DNA of 64,000 nt from Bradyrhizobium sp. 1(2017) (GCF_011602485.2 NZ_CP050022.2:744001-808000), one strand, 5' to 3'. Positions 16,378-24,644 are shown, counted from the stretch's first letter. Notes: generated by a model from the letters alone, not told the origin. Made by a program: numbers and translations.

Positions 16378-17792
16378 TGCTGCGCCCCCTCGGCAAAGCC
16401 CTTCAAGGCGGCCTTCAGGTTGCTTTCAGCATCGATCAGGAAGTTCGCGGAGACCACCACGGCGTCGCCCTCTGCGAGACCTTGACGGACCTCCACGAAG
16501 CCGCCTCCCCGGTGGCCGAGCTTGACCTCGCGGGGCTCCAGCCGACCCTGCCCCTTGTCGACGAAAACGGCCTGCCGGGCGCCGGTGTCCATCACGGCGC
16601 TCTCGGGTACCGTGAGGACCGCCTCGCCGCTGCCCGTGTCGATGTCGGCGTCGACGTACATGTCGTGCCGCAGGATCAGGTCCGGATTCTGCAGTTCGAT
16701 GCGGACGCGAGCGGTCCGGGTCTCCTTGTTGATCTCCGGGTAGATGACCTGGACCTTCCCCGTAAAGTCCCGTCCGGGAAAGCTCCGCGCCTTGACCGTG
16801 ACCGGCTGGCCCTTGGCGATCATGCCGAGGTCGCGTTCGGCGACGTCGATCAGGGCCCACACCATCGAATGGTCCGCGATCCGGAAGAGGACCCCGCCAG
16901 GCTCGACGCGCATGCCCTCGATGGCGTTGCGCTCCAGCACGATGCCGTCGCGCGGCGAAGTCCATCCGATCGACGTCGGCACGGTCCGGCTCTTCTCGAT
17001 GGCCGAGATCGCAGCATCGGGCACGTCCAGGTTCATCAGGCGCTGGCGCGATCCACGGCCATACTGAACGTCACCGCTGGTCGTCTTCGAGGTGATGGTG
17101 GTGAGGTACTCGGCGGCAGCAGAGGAGACGGATGGGCTGTAGACCTCCATCAGCGGCTGCCCCTTGATCACGTGAGATCCGGTCGTGACGTCGGCCACCT
17201 TCAGGATGAAGCTTTCCGCCCGCATGGCGACGACGGAGATCCGCCGCTCGTCGAGCGCGATCGTGCCCGGCGCTCTGACGACGGTCCGGATCACGCGCAT
17301 CGCTGCGGGCTCCGACTTGACGCCGGTCCGCTGGATTTTTCCGGGGGATAGTTTGACCGTGCCGTCGTCGCTATCCTCGCCCTCATAGACCGGGATGTAG
17401 TCCATCCCCATGGAGTCCTTCTTCGGCGTCGGCGAGGTGTCAGGCAGGCCCATGGGATTGCGGTAGTATTTGATCTTGCGCTCTCCGGAGGCGCCGGCCG
17501 CCGTTGTCGCCGGCGGCGGGGTTTCCGCCTGGTTATCGTCGAAGCTGATATCGGCGCCTGCGGGCACCGCGCGGAAATCCCGGCCATCCCTGGTCTTGCT
17601 CGGCACCAGCGAGTACGACGGCTTGCCGTCCGGATCCTGGTAGTAGATCGGGGCGCCGCTCTCCTCGGCCGCAGCGGGGCCGATCATGGCGGCGGTTCGC
17701 GCCGTCGGCCGCTGCGGGCCGGCAACGACGAATGCGATGCCCGCCGCCGCGATCAACGCGGCGGCCAGGCTTGCTGCGACGGAGCTCGTCAC
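16374..17792 (-). CDS. cusB: CusB-type periplasmic adaptor with heavy-metal-binding domain
   Basis: A 472-residue membrane-fusion protein that bridges CusA to an outer-membrane channel and hands metal to the pump. The start is GTG at 17792, overlapping the stop of the FixH-like gene as GTGA; a longer frame exists but only reads through that gene. An N-terminal hydrophobic helix (residues 4-24) anchors or exports the protein. Residues 107-137 form a heavy-metal-binding domain (YYRNPMGLP, then KDSMGMDYIPVYE). A degenerate copy of this motif precedes it at about 50-76 (IYYQDPDGKPSY). Barrel, lipoyl and hairpin regions follow. The stop overlaps the cusA start. Confidence 0.92.
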   Translation of the reverse strand: MTSSVAASLAAALIAAAGIAFVVAGPQRPTARTAAMIGPAAAEESGAPIYYQDPDGKPSYSLVPSKTRDGRDFRAVPAGADISFDDNQAETPPPATTAAGASGERKIKYYRNPMGLPDTSPTPKKDSMGMDYIPVYEGEDSDDGTVKLSPGKIQRTGVKSEPAAMRVIRTVVRAPGTIALDERRISVVAMRAESFILKVADVTTGSHVIKGQPLMEVYSPSVSSAAAEYLTTITSKTTSGDVQYGRGSRQRLMNLDVPDAAISAIEKSRTVPTSIGWTSPRDGIVLERNAIEGMRVEPGGVLFRIADHSMVWALIDVAERDLGMIAKGQPVTVKARSFPGRDFTGKVQVIYPEINKETRTARVRIELQNPDLILRHDMYVDADIDTGSGEAVLTVPESAVMDTGARQAVFVDKGQGRLEPREVKLGHRGGGFVEVRQGLAEGDAVVVSANFLIDAESNLKAALKGFAEGAQQ

Positions 17793-18196
17793 TTCTGCGC
17801 CGTGATGACGAGCTTGTTCTCGACGGCGCCGGTCTCTCCCTGGACCTTGGCTCCGAGCGAAAGCTGCCACCGCCCGGCCATGCCGAAGGTCGCCTTGAAA
17901 CGGTACGTGCCCGGCTCCGTCCCCGGCATGGCCGTGACCTTGGTCGCCATCTCCTGCATGCCGTCCGGAGCCATGTCCAAACGGCTGGCGAAGATCACCG
18001 CATCCGGCACCGGTTTGCCGGTCTTGGTGTTCACGAGCCGGACGGTGATGACCTTGTCGGGCCCGGCCTGCACCGATTGGTCGACGAGCTCGAACTTGTA
18101 GTCCTTGATGTCGGCCAATGCGGCCGTGCTTGCGCCGCCGATGGCCGCAGCGATCAACGCGGCCTGCACGGCGCGCGCGAAGGTAGACGTCTTCAT
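17789..18196 (-). CDS. FixH/YtkA-like periplasmic protein of the copper efflux operon
   Basis: A 135-residue exported protein. The start at 18196 is supported by GAGG 7 bases upstream and a good signal peptide (MKTSTFARAVQAALIAAA). The mature part is an immunoglobulin-like beta domain of the FixH/YtkA type, with GPDKVITVRLVNTKTGKPVPDA and a Met-rich loop (RLDMAPDGMQEM) that could bind copper. Proteins of this kind are common in cus/cop clusters. Its stop overlaps the GTG start of cusB, so it is translationally coupled. A periplasmic metal-handling role is inferred. Confidence 0.82.
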   Translation of the reverse strand: MKTSTFARAVQAALIAAAIGGASTAALADIKDYKFELVDQSVQAGPDKVITVRLVNTKTGKPVPDAVIFASRLDMAPDGMQEMATKVTAMPGTEPGTYRFKATFGMAGRWQLSLGAKVQGETGAVENKLVITAQK

Positions 18197-18286
18197 GTTG
18201 GATCCTCGATGTCCTGAATTCGCCGCCGAGGCGGCGCGCGTCATCCGCGCGCGAGGCGCACGGAAGCGATCGGCGTCAAGCGCCGT

Positions 18287-18640
18287 TCAGGCCAGGGTTC
18301 GAGGGGGTTGGTCGGGAGGTGGACGGACCAAACCGTCGCCGACCGCGTCGTCCGCCACCCAGTGGGTGGTCCGGATCGCGTGTCGCAGCGGCAATGCGAC
18401 GGCCTCGGAGGGTCCCGCCTGGGCCGTCTTCAGGACGCACATCGCAACCAGCGGGCAATCCTGACAGTCCTTGCTCTTCTGCTCATCGGGGCAACAGGGC
18501 ATGTCGGCCGACATCGACATGTCGCTCATGCCGTCCGCATGGAGTTGCGCAGCGGCGGCCGGCGCCGCCAAGGGCGCCAACGCCAAGCCGGCGGTCACCA
18601 TGACCGCGAACCCAACTCTGAGCAGTCCCCGCAGATTCAT
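18287..18640 (-). CDS. Small exported Met/Cys-rich protein, first gene of the copper operon
   Basis: A 117-residue protein with an N-terminal signal or anchor helix (LLRVGFAVMVTAGLALAPLA). A potential metal-binding stretch follows: GMSDMSMSADMPCCPDEQ, then CQDCPLVAMC. Its Pro-rich tail (VRPPPDQPPR) resembles DUF2946-type proteins seen beside copper efflux genes. It lies 90 bases upstream of the FixH-like gene on the same strand and probably opens the cus operon. Periplasmic copper binding or buffering is the likely role, inferred from composition and neighbours. Confidence 0.7.
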   Translation of the reverse strand: MNLRGLLRVGFAVMVTAGLALAPLAAPAAAAQLHADGMSDMSMSADMPCCPDEQKSKDCQDCPLVAMCVLKTAQAGPSEAVALPLRHAIRTTHWVADDAVGDGLVRPPPDQPPRTLA

Positions 18641-18861
18641 GGCGCAACCATCCCACGGGCAGGGTCGCTTTGGAAGTCAGCCCCCTTCACATGTTCGCCA
18701 CCCGGGATCCGCGGCGACATAGCTGAGCCGATCGTTTTGGCCTTGCCAGTGAGGAATCGATGCCCTGGATGGCCCCGGTACCGCATTTTGGCTCCAGGGC
18801 GCTCCTGGCCGGTCCAGACCGGGCAGCCGCAGCGCCCCGCCGCGGCAGCCCTGGTGCTTTG

Positions 18862-19482
18862 TCATTCAGCGGGCCTCGTCGCTGGCGCCTGGCCTGCACG
18901 GGCCCACATCAGCGCCAGCGGCCCCATCGAGATCCCGACCGCAAGGACCACGAACACCAGCAGCCATCCTGCCGGACTTTGTGGGCCGCCGGCAGAATCG
19001 AGAGCGACCCCGGTCCCCCATGCGCCGGCGGCCGACAGTCCGAAACCGACGGTGGAGTGAAGCGCGAGCGACGCGCCCCGGTGCTCGCGCGTGGCGGCCG
19101 CCGACATTCCGGATGTCAACGCGCCGGAATCGGCCGGGACGGTAAGACCATAGGCGAGCAGCAGAATGGCGAGCGCCCATGCAGGCGCGCTCACGTTCAA
19201 GCCGATGACCACCGCCACCGCGGCCGAGGCGATCATCGCGACCGTGATGGCCCGATGGCGGCCGAACTTGATGGCGGCTTCGTTGCCGAGAATGCTGGCG
19301 GGCATGGAAACGATCGCGAAGACGAAGCTCACAAGCACGGGGGACAGCCAGCCGTGTGCGCTCTGGTGCGCGATGACGTAGGTCCAGAACCCGACGAGGC
19401 AGGTCCGGATGCCATAGAGTTCGAAGCAGTGGGCGCCGTAGCCGAGGATGTAGCCGAGCGCCTCGCGGTTCGCGAACACCGG
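18862..19482 (-). pseudogene. 5'-truncated MFS transporter (C-terminal half)
   Basis: About 205 residues encoding six probable transmembrane helices, equal to the C-terminal half of a major facilitator transporter (GYILGYGAHCFELYGIRTCLVGFWTYV, written here as its start GYILGYGAHCFELYG; later FGRHRAITVAMIASA). The frame can be extended to 19533, but those extra codons are the antisense of an SRAP gene fragment, so the true N-terminal half is missing. The break at about 19482 abuts the SRAP remnant. Six helices alone are unlikely to transport. Confidence 0.75.
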
Positions 19483-19483
19483 C

Positions 19484-19660
19484 GAGCCGAATGCAGAAGT
19501 TGGCGCCATACACCCTAAGGCGATGCCCGTCATTCTGACGACCCCAGAAGAGGTCGAGATTTGGATGACAGCGCCGGCCGACGAGGCGCTGCTGCAGCGT
19601 CCGCTTGGACGGGACGCTCCGGATCGTTGCCCGCGGCGTCAAGGAAGATCCTGCGCCGGG
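19484..19660 (+). pseudogene. 3' fragment of an SRAP gene, frameshifted
   Basis: The + strand encodes EPNAEVGAIHPKAMPVILTT and then EEVEIWMTAPADEALLQRPL, which aligns with residues 179-220 of the intact SRAP protein at 11071-11799. The nucleotide match is roughly 80 percent by eye, so this is a diverged copy and not a recent duplication. One codon is missing, and a 2-base loss after the RPL codons shifts the frame. No upstream part is present: similarity begins where the truncated MFS gene ends. The active-site His is retained but the gene is clearly dead. Confidence 0.72.
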
Positions 19661-19663
19661 TGC

Positions 19664-19768
19664 TTAAGCTCGCCAGTTCACGCGGGCATAGAGGTAGTGC
19701 GCCAGTGCCCTCCCGTACAGCGGCACCCAACCAAAGAAGTCGAACGGGCTCGCGTCCGCCGCGTAGGT
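19664..19768 (-). pseudogene. Orphan C-terminal coding fragment, family unknown
   Basis: Directly after the TAG of the IalB-like gene, and in the same frame, 34 further codons read like a real protein end (SPFDFFGWVPLYG, then ALAHYLYARVNW) before a TAA at 19664-19666. The residues are aromatic-rich and not low complexity. I cannot name the family. It may be the tail of a gene broken during rearrangement; readthrough of the TAG is the less likely alternative. Confidence that it is a relic is low to moderate. Confidence 0.3.
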
Positions 19769-20389
19769 CTAGTTCCTGAGGGTCAGCGATTCATCGAATA
19801 GCTGAGTCGGCGGCCCGCCATGGACTGACGCGAACTGATCGAGCGGAACTGCCACCGAGACCGTCAGGAAGCTCGGGTCGACGACTTCTATCGTCAAGAC
19901 GCGGCCGGACCGAAGATCGCTGACAAAGCGAGGGGTGGCGGGGCCTGCGGCGACGCACGCGTTTGCAAGACACCAGCTGTATGAAAGGTGGAGCGGCTCG
20001 TTCTGGTCCACCGTCAAGGTGATACCGGATCGCAGATACATTCCGGGCGGCAGCAGCATCTGAATGCGGCCCTCCGCCGCCCCCGCGTCGATGAGATCGA
20101 ACCGGATCATTTCCTGCCCGGTATCCATCACGCCGACGTTCGTTGTGCGACATACTTTTTCCGCAGGGGACACTTCGAAGCACAGCTTACGCCAGCCACT
20201 CAATCGAATGTCCCGGATATCCCGCTTTCCCAGCGGCTTGACGCCCGAGTTGATAGACAGGTCGGGTTTGGTGTCCGGCGCCTGTTCAGCCGAGGTCGCA
20301 GTAAACTGCATGCAAGCGACCAAGATCGTGCACACCCGCGTCGCAACGACCATGAATGAACGCAGCGTCGATCTCTTGCCCACTCTCAT
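19769..20389 (-). CDS. Invasion-associated locus B (IalB) family protein
   Basis: A 206-residue exported protein of the IalB family, common in Rhizobiales and named after a Bartonella invasion factor. In free-living relatives the function is unknown. An N-terminal signal-like helix is followed by the family core with paired Cys: WRKLCFEVSPAEKVCRTT, then LPPGMYLRSGITL and a CLANACVAAG pair. Its start overlaps the stop of the preceding alpha/beta hydrolase gene by four bases, so the two are translated together. It probably acts in the periplasm or at the envelope. Confidence 0.85.
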   Translation of the reverse strand: MRVGKRSTLRSFMVVATRVCTILVACMQFTATSAEQAPDTKPDLSINSGVKPLGKRDIRDIRLSGWRKLCFEVSPAEKVCRTTNVGVMDTGQEMIRFDLIDAGAAEGRIQMLLPPGMYLRSGITLTVDQNEPLHLSYSWCLANACVAAGPATPRFVSDLRSGRVLTIEVVDPSFLTVSVAVPLDQFASVHGGPPTQLFDESLTLRN

Positions 20390-21270
20390 GGATGGGCCTC
20401 CAGAAAGCGGCTCACGATGGGCGACCAGATCGGAATGGCCTTCGGGTCATCTATCAGGAAGTGGCCCTCATTCCCGAACGGCGGCACCAAGTGATATTCG
20501 CCTTGTCCGCCCGCGGCATTGTAAGCTTCGAGCAACTTTCCCGAGAGCGCCGGACCAAAATAAGTATCGTTCTCGGTGTATATTGAAAGCGTGGGCACGC
20601 GCGCAGAACTGCCGAATTCACGCGCCGCTTCGATCAGCTTTTCGGGATTGCAATTGTTGTTGGGCTTCCCGTCCACGCGGCCGCCCCGGCCGGCCTCGAA
20701 GGTAATGACGGCTCGCACACCAGTCGGGTTCAGGCTCGATAATGCTAGGGAGCCCCAGCCGCCGCCTGATTGACCGACTACGATCGTTCCGGACGCAATC
20801 GCAAGTTTTTGGCCGACCACGTAGTCGATTACCCACTGGTTGAGCCTGGCGATTGCGATGCCGGCCGTTCGAAAGCTCGCGTCCGTGCATTTACCGACCG
20901 CGCCGAAATAGGTGCTGAATACGCCCTGGTCCGGCAGATCGATAGCCGAACTGCCGAAGCCCGGCCGGATCGGCACGACAACCAGATGACCGCGCCTGGC
21001 GAACCAGAAGGCGGCGTCGCGGAATTCAACCATCGGATAGAAGCTGCGCTCCCTCGGGTCCAACGTTTCGCCGTGGTTCATGACGACGAGAGGGAGCGGC
21101 GCATCGACGAGCGGTCTCACCACATAGGCGAGGACCGGGATCGGAAGCGGCAGAACAAGAAGGCGCTCATCCAGGCGCGGTTCCTGGGCATGGCAGGCAT
21201 CCGGAGAGAGCATCGCCAGGCAGGCGAATAGAGCCGCAATGCTGTTCATGATTTTCATCACGGGATGCAT
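20386..21270 (-). CDS. Exported alpha/beta hydrolase (dienelactone hydrolase-like)
   Basis: A 294-residue serine hydrolase with a signal peptide (MKIMNSIAALFACLAMLSP). The catalytic features are the nucleophile elbow GQSGGGWGS, an acidic residue in YTENDTYFGP and the His in NEGHFLID. The NHGETLDPRERSFYP segment is typical of secreted dienelactone-hydrolase-like or acetyl-xylan-esterase-like enzymes. The substrate is unknown. It precedes the IalB-like gene with an ATGA overlap, so it may act on the same envelope process. Confidence 0.82.
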   Translation of the reverse strand: MHPVMKIMNSIAALFACLAMLSPDACHAQEPRLDERLLVLPLPIPVLAYVVRPLVDAPLPLVVMNHGETLDPRERSFYPMVEFRDAAFWFARRGHLVVVPIRPGFGSSAIDLPDQGVFSTYFGAVGKCTDASFRTAGIAIARLNQWVIDYVVGQKLAIASGTIVVGQSGGGWGSLALSSLNPTGVRAVITFEAGRGGRVDGKPNNNCNPEKLIEAAREFGSSARVPTLSIYTENDTYFGPALSGKLLEAYNAAGGQGEYHLVPPFGNEGHFLIDDPKAIPIWSPIVSRFLEAHP

Positions 21271-21297
21271 CTCCAGAGGACGTCCGTCCCATACATT

Positions 21298-21615
21298 CTA
21301 CTTTTTCAACCGCATCTCTATGACGTCGATCGCAAGCAGATCGGTGTAGCGACGCTCCATGGTTTCGACGTAGTCGTCGGCAAAGTGCGGGCCGCTTTCC
21401 TGGGACATCGCCTGCCAGGCGGCTTGCTTCTCGGCGCGGCACGACAATATCGCCAGGCGTGAGACCACTTGAGCAGCTTCATCGGTTTTGGCGAATCGGG
21501 TCGCCGTAGCGTCGGCACACGCACGCCATTTTTTGATGGCGGCTTTAGAGTCTTCTTCAGCCGTCGCGGCAAAGGAGACAAAACACACGGCAGCAGCCAG
21601 CATCAGTCTGTACAT
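21298..21615 (-). CDS. Small exported protein, unknown function
   Basis: A 105-residue protein with a clear signal peptide (MYRLMLAAAVCFVSFAATAEE). The mature part is alpha-helical, with two Cys (WRACADATA and ILSCRAEKQAAW) that could form a disulfide. No family is recognised. It lies 27 bases upstream of the alpha/beta hydrolase on the same strand and may belong to that operon. Confidence 0.6.
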   Translation of the reverse strand: MYRLMLAAAVCFVSFAATAEEDSKAAIKKWRACADATATRFAKTDEAAQVVSRLAILSCRAEKQAAWQAMSQESGPHFADDYVETMERRYTDLLAIDVIEMRLKK

Positions 21616-21676
21616 CGGGTTACTCCTCAGGTTGGCAAAGCATCAATTGCAGTGTCACTCGCTGTTCTGGTCGCAT

Positions 21677-22675
21677 TTACTTCTCGGGCTTAAAAACCGC
21701 TCTCCAGTCCCGCTTCATGTCGACGACCGTCCACCCTCTTGCCCGGCCTTCATCTAGCGCCTGGTCCAGCTTGCCGACCTTCGATGCCCGGTCGTAGGCG
21801 TACTCCCGTTCGGCGTCGGTGTGATGGACGATCCCGGCAAAGCGGGCACCCGCGCCGGCCGTCGTCCACTGCAGCATCTGCAGGTCGCCGTCGGAGTTGC
21901 CGAAGGCGAAGATCGGCCGCCGCCCGATGAAACGGTTGATGCCGACGGGCTTGCCTGGCCCTTCATCCACGAACTCGATCTTGGGCATCTTGAGAAGGAT
22001 CGGCTTGCCACTAGGGTCCGTCCGGAACGTCACGACTCCGGACGAGCCAACCACCTGTTCGGGCGGAATGCCGTAGACCCTTTCCGTCCATGGCCGCATG
22101 AACTCGACGCCGCCGGCGGACACGATGAAGGTCTTGAAGCCTTTGCTCCGGAGAAGCGCGAGCAGTTCCAGCATCGGCTGGTAGGTCAGTTCGGTGTAGG
22201 GACGTTTGAAGCGCGGATGCCGCGCGGTCGCGAGCCAGTCCACGACCGACTTGGAGAAATCGTCGGTGGTCATGCCGCTGTGCGCGACGCCGATGATCTG
22301 CATCAGGCCCTTTTCGCCCGAGCCGGCCAGCGCCTTCATATCCCCGTCGAGCACCGCCTTGAACGGCTGCGTCGTCTTCCATTCCGGATGCTGCGGAGCC
22401 ATCGCCTTGACCCGGTCGAGGGCGAAGAAGCCCTGGAAATAGAACGGCTGCTCGGTCCACAGCGTGCCGTCGTTGTCGAACACGGCCACGCGCTCGGGCG
22501 CCGGCACGAAGTCCGGCCCGCCCTCGGCGGTGACGCGCGCGACGAAATCGGTGACCGACTTCTTGACCTCGCCGTCGTTCCAGGACGGCAGCGGATCGGT
22601 TTGCGCCCAGGCGACGCCGGCAACGAGGCAAAGAATTCCCCCGACCAGAAGGCTTGAGACGCTCTTACAGCTCAT
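21677..22675 (-). CDS. Exported HAD-family phosphatase
   Basis: A 332-residue haloacid-dehalogenase-fold hydrolase with a signal peptide (about residues 1-25). Motif I is FDNDGTLWTEQ with nucleophile Asp67 and acid Asp69. Motif II is FIVSAGGVEF, and motif IV is FAFGNSDGDLQM. The long cap region between them is like that of phosphoserine-phosphatase-type HADs. It overlaps the DUF1622 gene by four bases and is the last gene of the sulfatase operon. The periplasmic substrate is unknown; a phosphomonoester is expected. Confidence 0.85.
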   Translation of the reverse strand: MSCKSVSSLLVGGILCLVAGVAWAQTDPLPSWNDGEVKKSVTDFVARVTAEGGPDFVPAPERVAVFDNDGTLWTEQPFYFQGFFALDRVKAMAPQHPEWKTTQPFKAVLDGDMKALAGSGEKGLMQIIGVAHSGMTTDDFSKSVVDWLATARHPRFKRPYTELTYQPMLELLALLRSKGFKTFIVSAGGVEFMRPWTERVYGIPPEQVVGSSGVVTFRTDPSGKPILLKMPKIEFVDEGPGKPVGINRFIGRRPIFAFGNSDGDLQMLQWTTAGAGARFAGIVHHTDAEREYAYDRASKVGKLDQALDEGRARGWTVVDMKRDWRAVFKPEK

Positions 22676-23028
22676 TGTGCCACCTTCGTCGCCCGAGCTC
22701 GATTATCTGATCGACCAACGTCCTTCTCGAGGAAGAAATTGAGGAACGTCCGGATGACCGCGATGATCGCGATGCGGCCGAGCGATTCCCACGTCGTGGA
22801 GATTGCCGTCTCGATGATGTCGGCCGCGAGCTGGAACGTCAGGCCGCCGACCAGAAGGCGGGCGAAGCGCAGCCAGACGTCGTGGCCATCAAGTCCTTCC
22901 GCTCGCAAGACCAGAAGGCGCACTGCCTGGAAGAAGGCTTCAACCGCAGCAAACAGCACGACAAGAAGCGCCATCCCTTCGATCAGGATGACGGCGTGTT
23001 CGGAGAGAAAAACGAGCCACTCTTTCAC
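22672..23028 (-). CDS. DUF1622 family membrane protein
   Basis: A 118-residue protein with three predicted transmembrane helices (VILIEGMALLVVLFAAVEAF, then a second around LLVGGLTFQLAADII and a third around IAIIAVIRTFLNFFL), matching DUF1622. The start is GTG at 23028, which overlaps the stop of a ten-codon upstream reading frame as GTGA. The gene couples by ATGA to the HAD gene. Function is unknown. DUF1622 proteins recur near sulfatase and HAD genes, which suggests a membrane partner of that pathway. Confidence 0.82.
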   Translation of the reverse strand: MKEWLVFLSEHAVILIEGMALLVVLFAAVEAFFQAVRLLVLRAEGLDGHDVWLRFARLLVGGLTFQLAADIIETAISTTWESLGRIAIIAVIRTFLNFFLEKDVGRSDNRARATKVAQ

Positions 23029-23057
23029 CGGCGCCCCCGATCAGGAGGTGGTTTCAT
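23025..23057 (-). CDS. Possible ten-residue leader peptide before the DUF1622 gene
   Basis: On the minus strand a strong GGAGGTGG (from 23070) is followed by ATG at 23057 and ten codons encoding MKPPPDRGRR. The stop TGA overlaps the GTG start of the DUF1622 gene. The three consecutive prolines are a classic ribosome-stalling element relieved by EF-P. The Shine-Dalgarno region is also one arm of a perfect hairpin. Translation of this tiny frame could control access to the next start by coupling. There is no proof that it is translated. Confidence 0.35.
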   Translation of the reverse strand: MKPPPDRGRR

Positions 23058-23070
23058 GAGCACCACCTCC
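23044..23070 (-). promoter_or_regulatory. Intercistronic hairpin sequestering a Shine-Dalgarno
   Basis: A perfect 9-bp inverted repeat (GGAGGTGGT at 23044-23052 and ACCACCTCC at 23062-23070) encloses a 9-base loop. In the leftward transcript one arm contains GGAGGTGG, the ribosome-binding site of the ten-codon leader, and the other arm is made of the leader's Pro codons. No T-run follows, so this looks more like a translational control or processing element than a terminator. Confidence 0.5.
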
Positions 23071-23099
23071 ATCACCCATTGATCACAAGCAGTCGGAAA

Positions 23100-24644
23100 T
23101 CAGTTCTTCCGGCCGCCCTCCTGCAGCGCCGCCAACGCCTTCTCCACGCTGAGCGAGCCCGAAACCTGACTGGGCGGGTAGTCCTTGAAGGTGGAGAGGA
23201 AGTGACCCATGATCATCGTGGCGGGCATCATGACCCACAATTTCTTGCCCCACCATTCGCCGTAGGACGTCGACTCGGTCTGGTATCGCTCCCACGGATC
23301 GACCCGCAGGTTCGTCACGATCGGAACGTTGGTCGAATCCTCCTTGCCGGAGAACAGGTTTCCGACGACCGTCTTGAAGGTGATCTTCCATTCGTTGTAG
23401 CGCACCGCCATCAGATCGGCGTTGTCGCTGAAGTAGAAGAATTCCCGGCGCGGACTCTCGGTGACCTTGCCTTCGAAGAACGGCATGAAGTTGTAGCCGT
23501 CGAGATGGTTCTTGAAGGTCTTCTCGCCCGCCTTGTAGCCGGTGAGCAGCTTGTTCTTCAGATCCGGATCGCCGCCGGCCGCCGCGACGAGCGTCGGCAA
23601 CCAGTCCTCGGCCGACATGACCTCGTTGACGATCGTGCCCGGCTTGATGACCCCAGGCCACCTGACGAGCATCGGCACCCGGAAGCCGCCCTCGTACACG
23701 GTGCCTTTTTCGCCGCGGAACGGATGATTGCCACCGTCCGGCCAACTGAAGATTTCAGCACCGTTGTCGCTGGTGAACATGATGATCGTGTCGTCGGCGA
23801 TGCCGAGGTCGTCCAGCTTGGTGAGCAGTTCGCCCACGACCCAGTCCAGCTCCGCCATCGCATCGGCGAACAGGCCGAAGCCGGTCTTGCCGTCCCACTT
23901 TTTGGACAGATGCGTGAAGGAGTGGCAGCGCGTGGAGTTGTGCCACAGGAAGAACGGCTTGTTGGCCTTCACGGAGCGATCGATGAAGTCGCAAGAGCGC
24001 CTCACCAGATCCGCGTCGATGTCCTCCATGCTCACCTTCGCGGCCGGGTCCAGGCCGGGATGTGGCGGCAGGGGGCCGGCGTCGGTGATCTTCTGTTTGC
24101 CGACGCGGCCCCAGCGCGGATCCTCGGTCGGATCGTCGACGTCGGTGGAGACGCTGCTGATGATGTTGCGCGGCCCGAATCGCGCGCGGAATTTCTCGTC
24201 CTTCGGATACTGCGGGTCGTACGGCTCCTCCATCGCGTTGAGGTGGTAGAGGATCCCGTGGAATTCGTCGAAACCGTGGACCGTGGGCAGGTATTCGTTG
24301 CGGTCGCCCAGATGATTCTTGCCGATCTGCGAGGTCGCGTAGCCGAGGGGCTTGAGGAATTCCGCGATCGTCGGATCGGAATCCTGCAGACCCTGTTTCG
24401 CGGCGGGCAGGCCGACCTTCAGGAGCCCGGTGCGGAACGGGGTCTGTCCCGTGATGAACGCAGCGCGACCCGCGGTGCAGGATTGCTGCCCGTAGTAGTC
24501 GGTGAACAGCGCGCCCTCGCGCGCGATGCGGTCGAGGTTAGGCGTGCTGCCGCCCATCATGCCGCGGTGGTAGGCGCTGATGTTCCAGATGCCGACGTCA
24601 TCGGCCATGATCATGATGATGTTCGGCTTGCTGCTTTTGGCCAT
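23100..24644 (-). CDS. Arylsulfatase (formylglycine-dependent, family S1)
   Basis: A 514-residue sulfatase that hydrolyses sulfate esters. Metal ligands are seen in ADDVG (15-16) and later in FTSDNGAE. The formylglycine motif is CTAGR at 56-60, the C-x-A-x-R variant of CxPxR, followed by AAFITGQTPFRTGL. The start at 24644 is chosen because GAGAGG lies 7 bases upstream; a GTG 15 bases earlier would include that site. There is no signal peptide, so the enzyme appears cytoplasmic, as is its activator FGE. The substrate is not deducible. It is cotranscribed with FGE and two membrane proteins. Confidence 0.93.
   Translation of the reverse strand: MAKSSKPNIIMIMADDVGIWNISAYHRGMMGGSTPNLDRIAREGALFTDYYGQQSCTAGRAAFITGQTPFRTGLLKVGLPAAKQGLQDSDPTIAEFLKPLGYATSQIGKNHLGDRNEYLPTVHGFDEFHGILYHLNAMEEPYDPQYPKDEKFRARFGPRNIISSVSTDVDDPTEDPRWGRVGKQKITDAGPLPPHPGLDPAAKVSMEDIDADLVRRSCDFIDRSVKANKPFFLWHNSTRCHSFTHLSKKWDGKTGFGLFADAMAELDWVVGELLTKLDDLGIADDTIIMFTSDNGAEIFSWPDGGNHPFRGEKGTVYEGGFRVPMLVRWPGVIKPGTIVNEVMSAEDWLPTLVAAAGGDPDLKNKLLTGYKAGEKTFKNHLDGYNFMPFFEGKVTESPRREFFYFSDNADLMAVRYNEWKITFKTVVGNLFSGKEDSTNVPIVTNLRVDPWERYQTESTSYGEWWGKKLWVMMPATMIMGHFLSTFKDYPPSQVSGSLSVEKALAALQEGGRKN

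Noticed and set aside
11071..19660. SRAP copies as direct repeats flanking a recent insertion
   Set aside because: The two copies are only about 80 percent alike by eye, and the second has indels, so they are not target-site duplications of a recent event.
19664..19771. Programmed readthrough of the IalB TAG codon
   Set aside because: In-frame continuation has a one-in-three chance, and the tail does not resemble IalB proteins; a relic of another gene is more likely.
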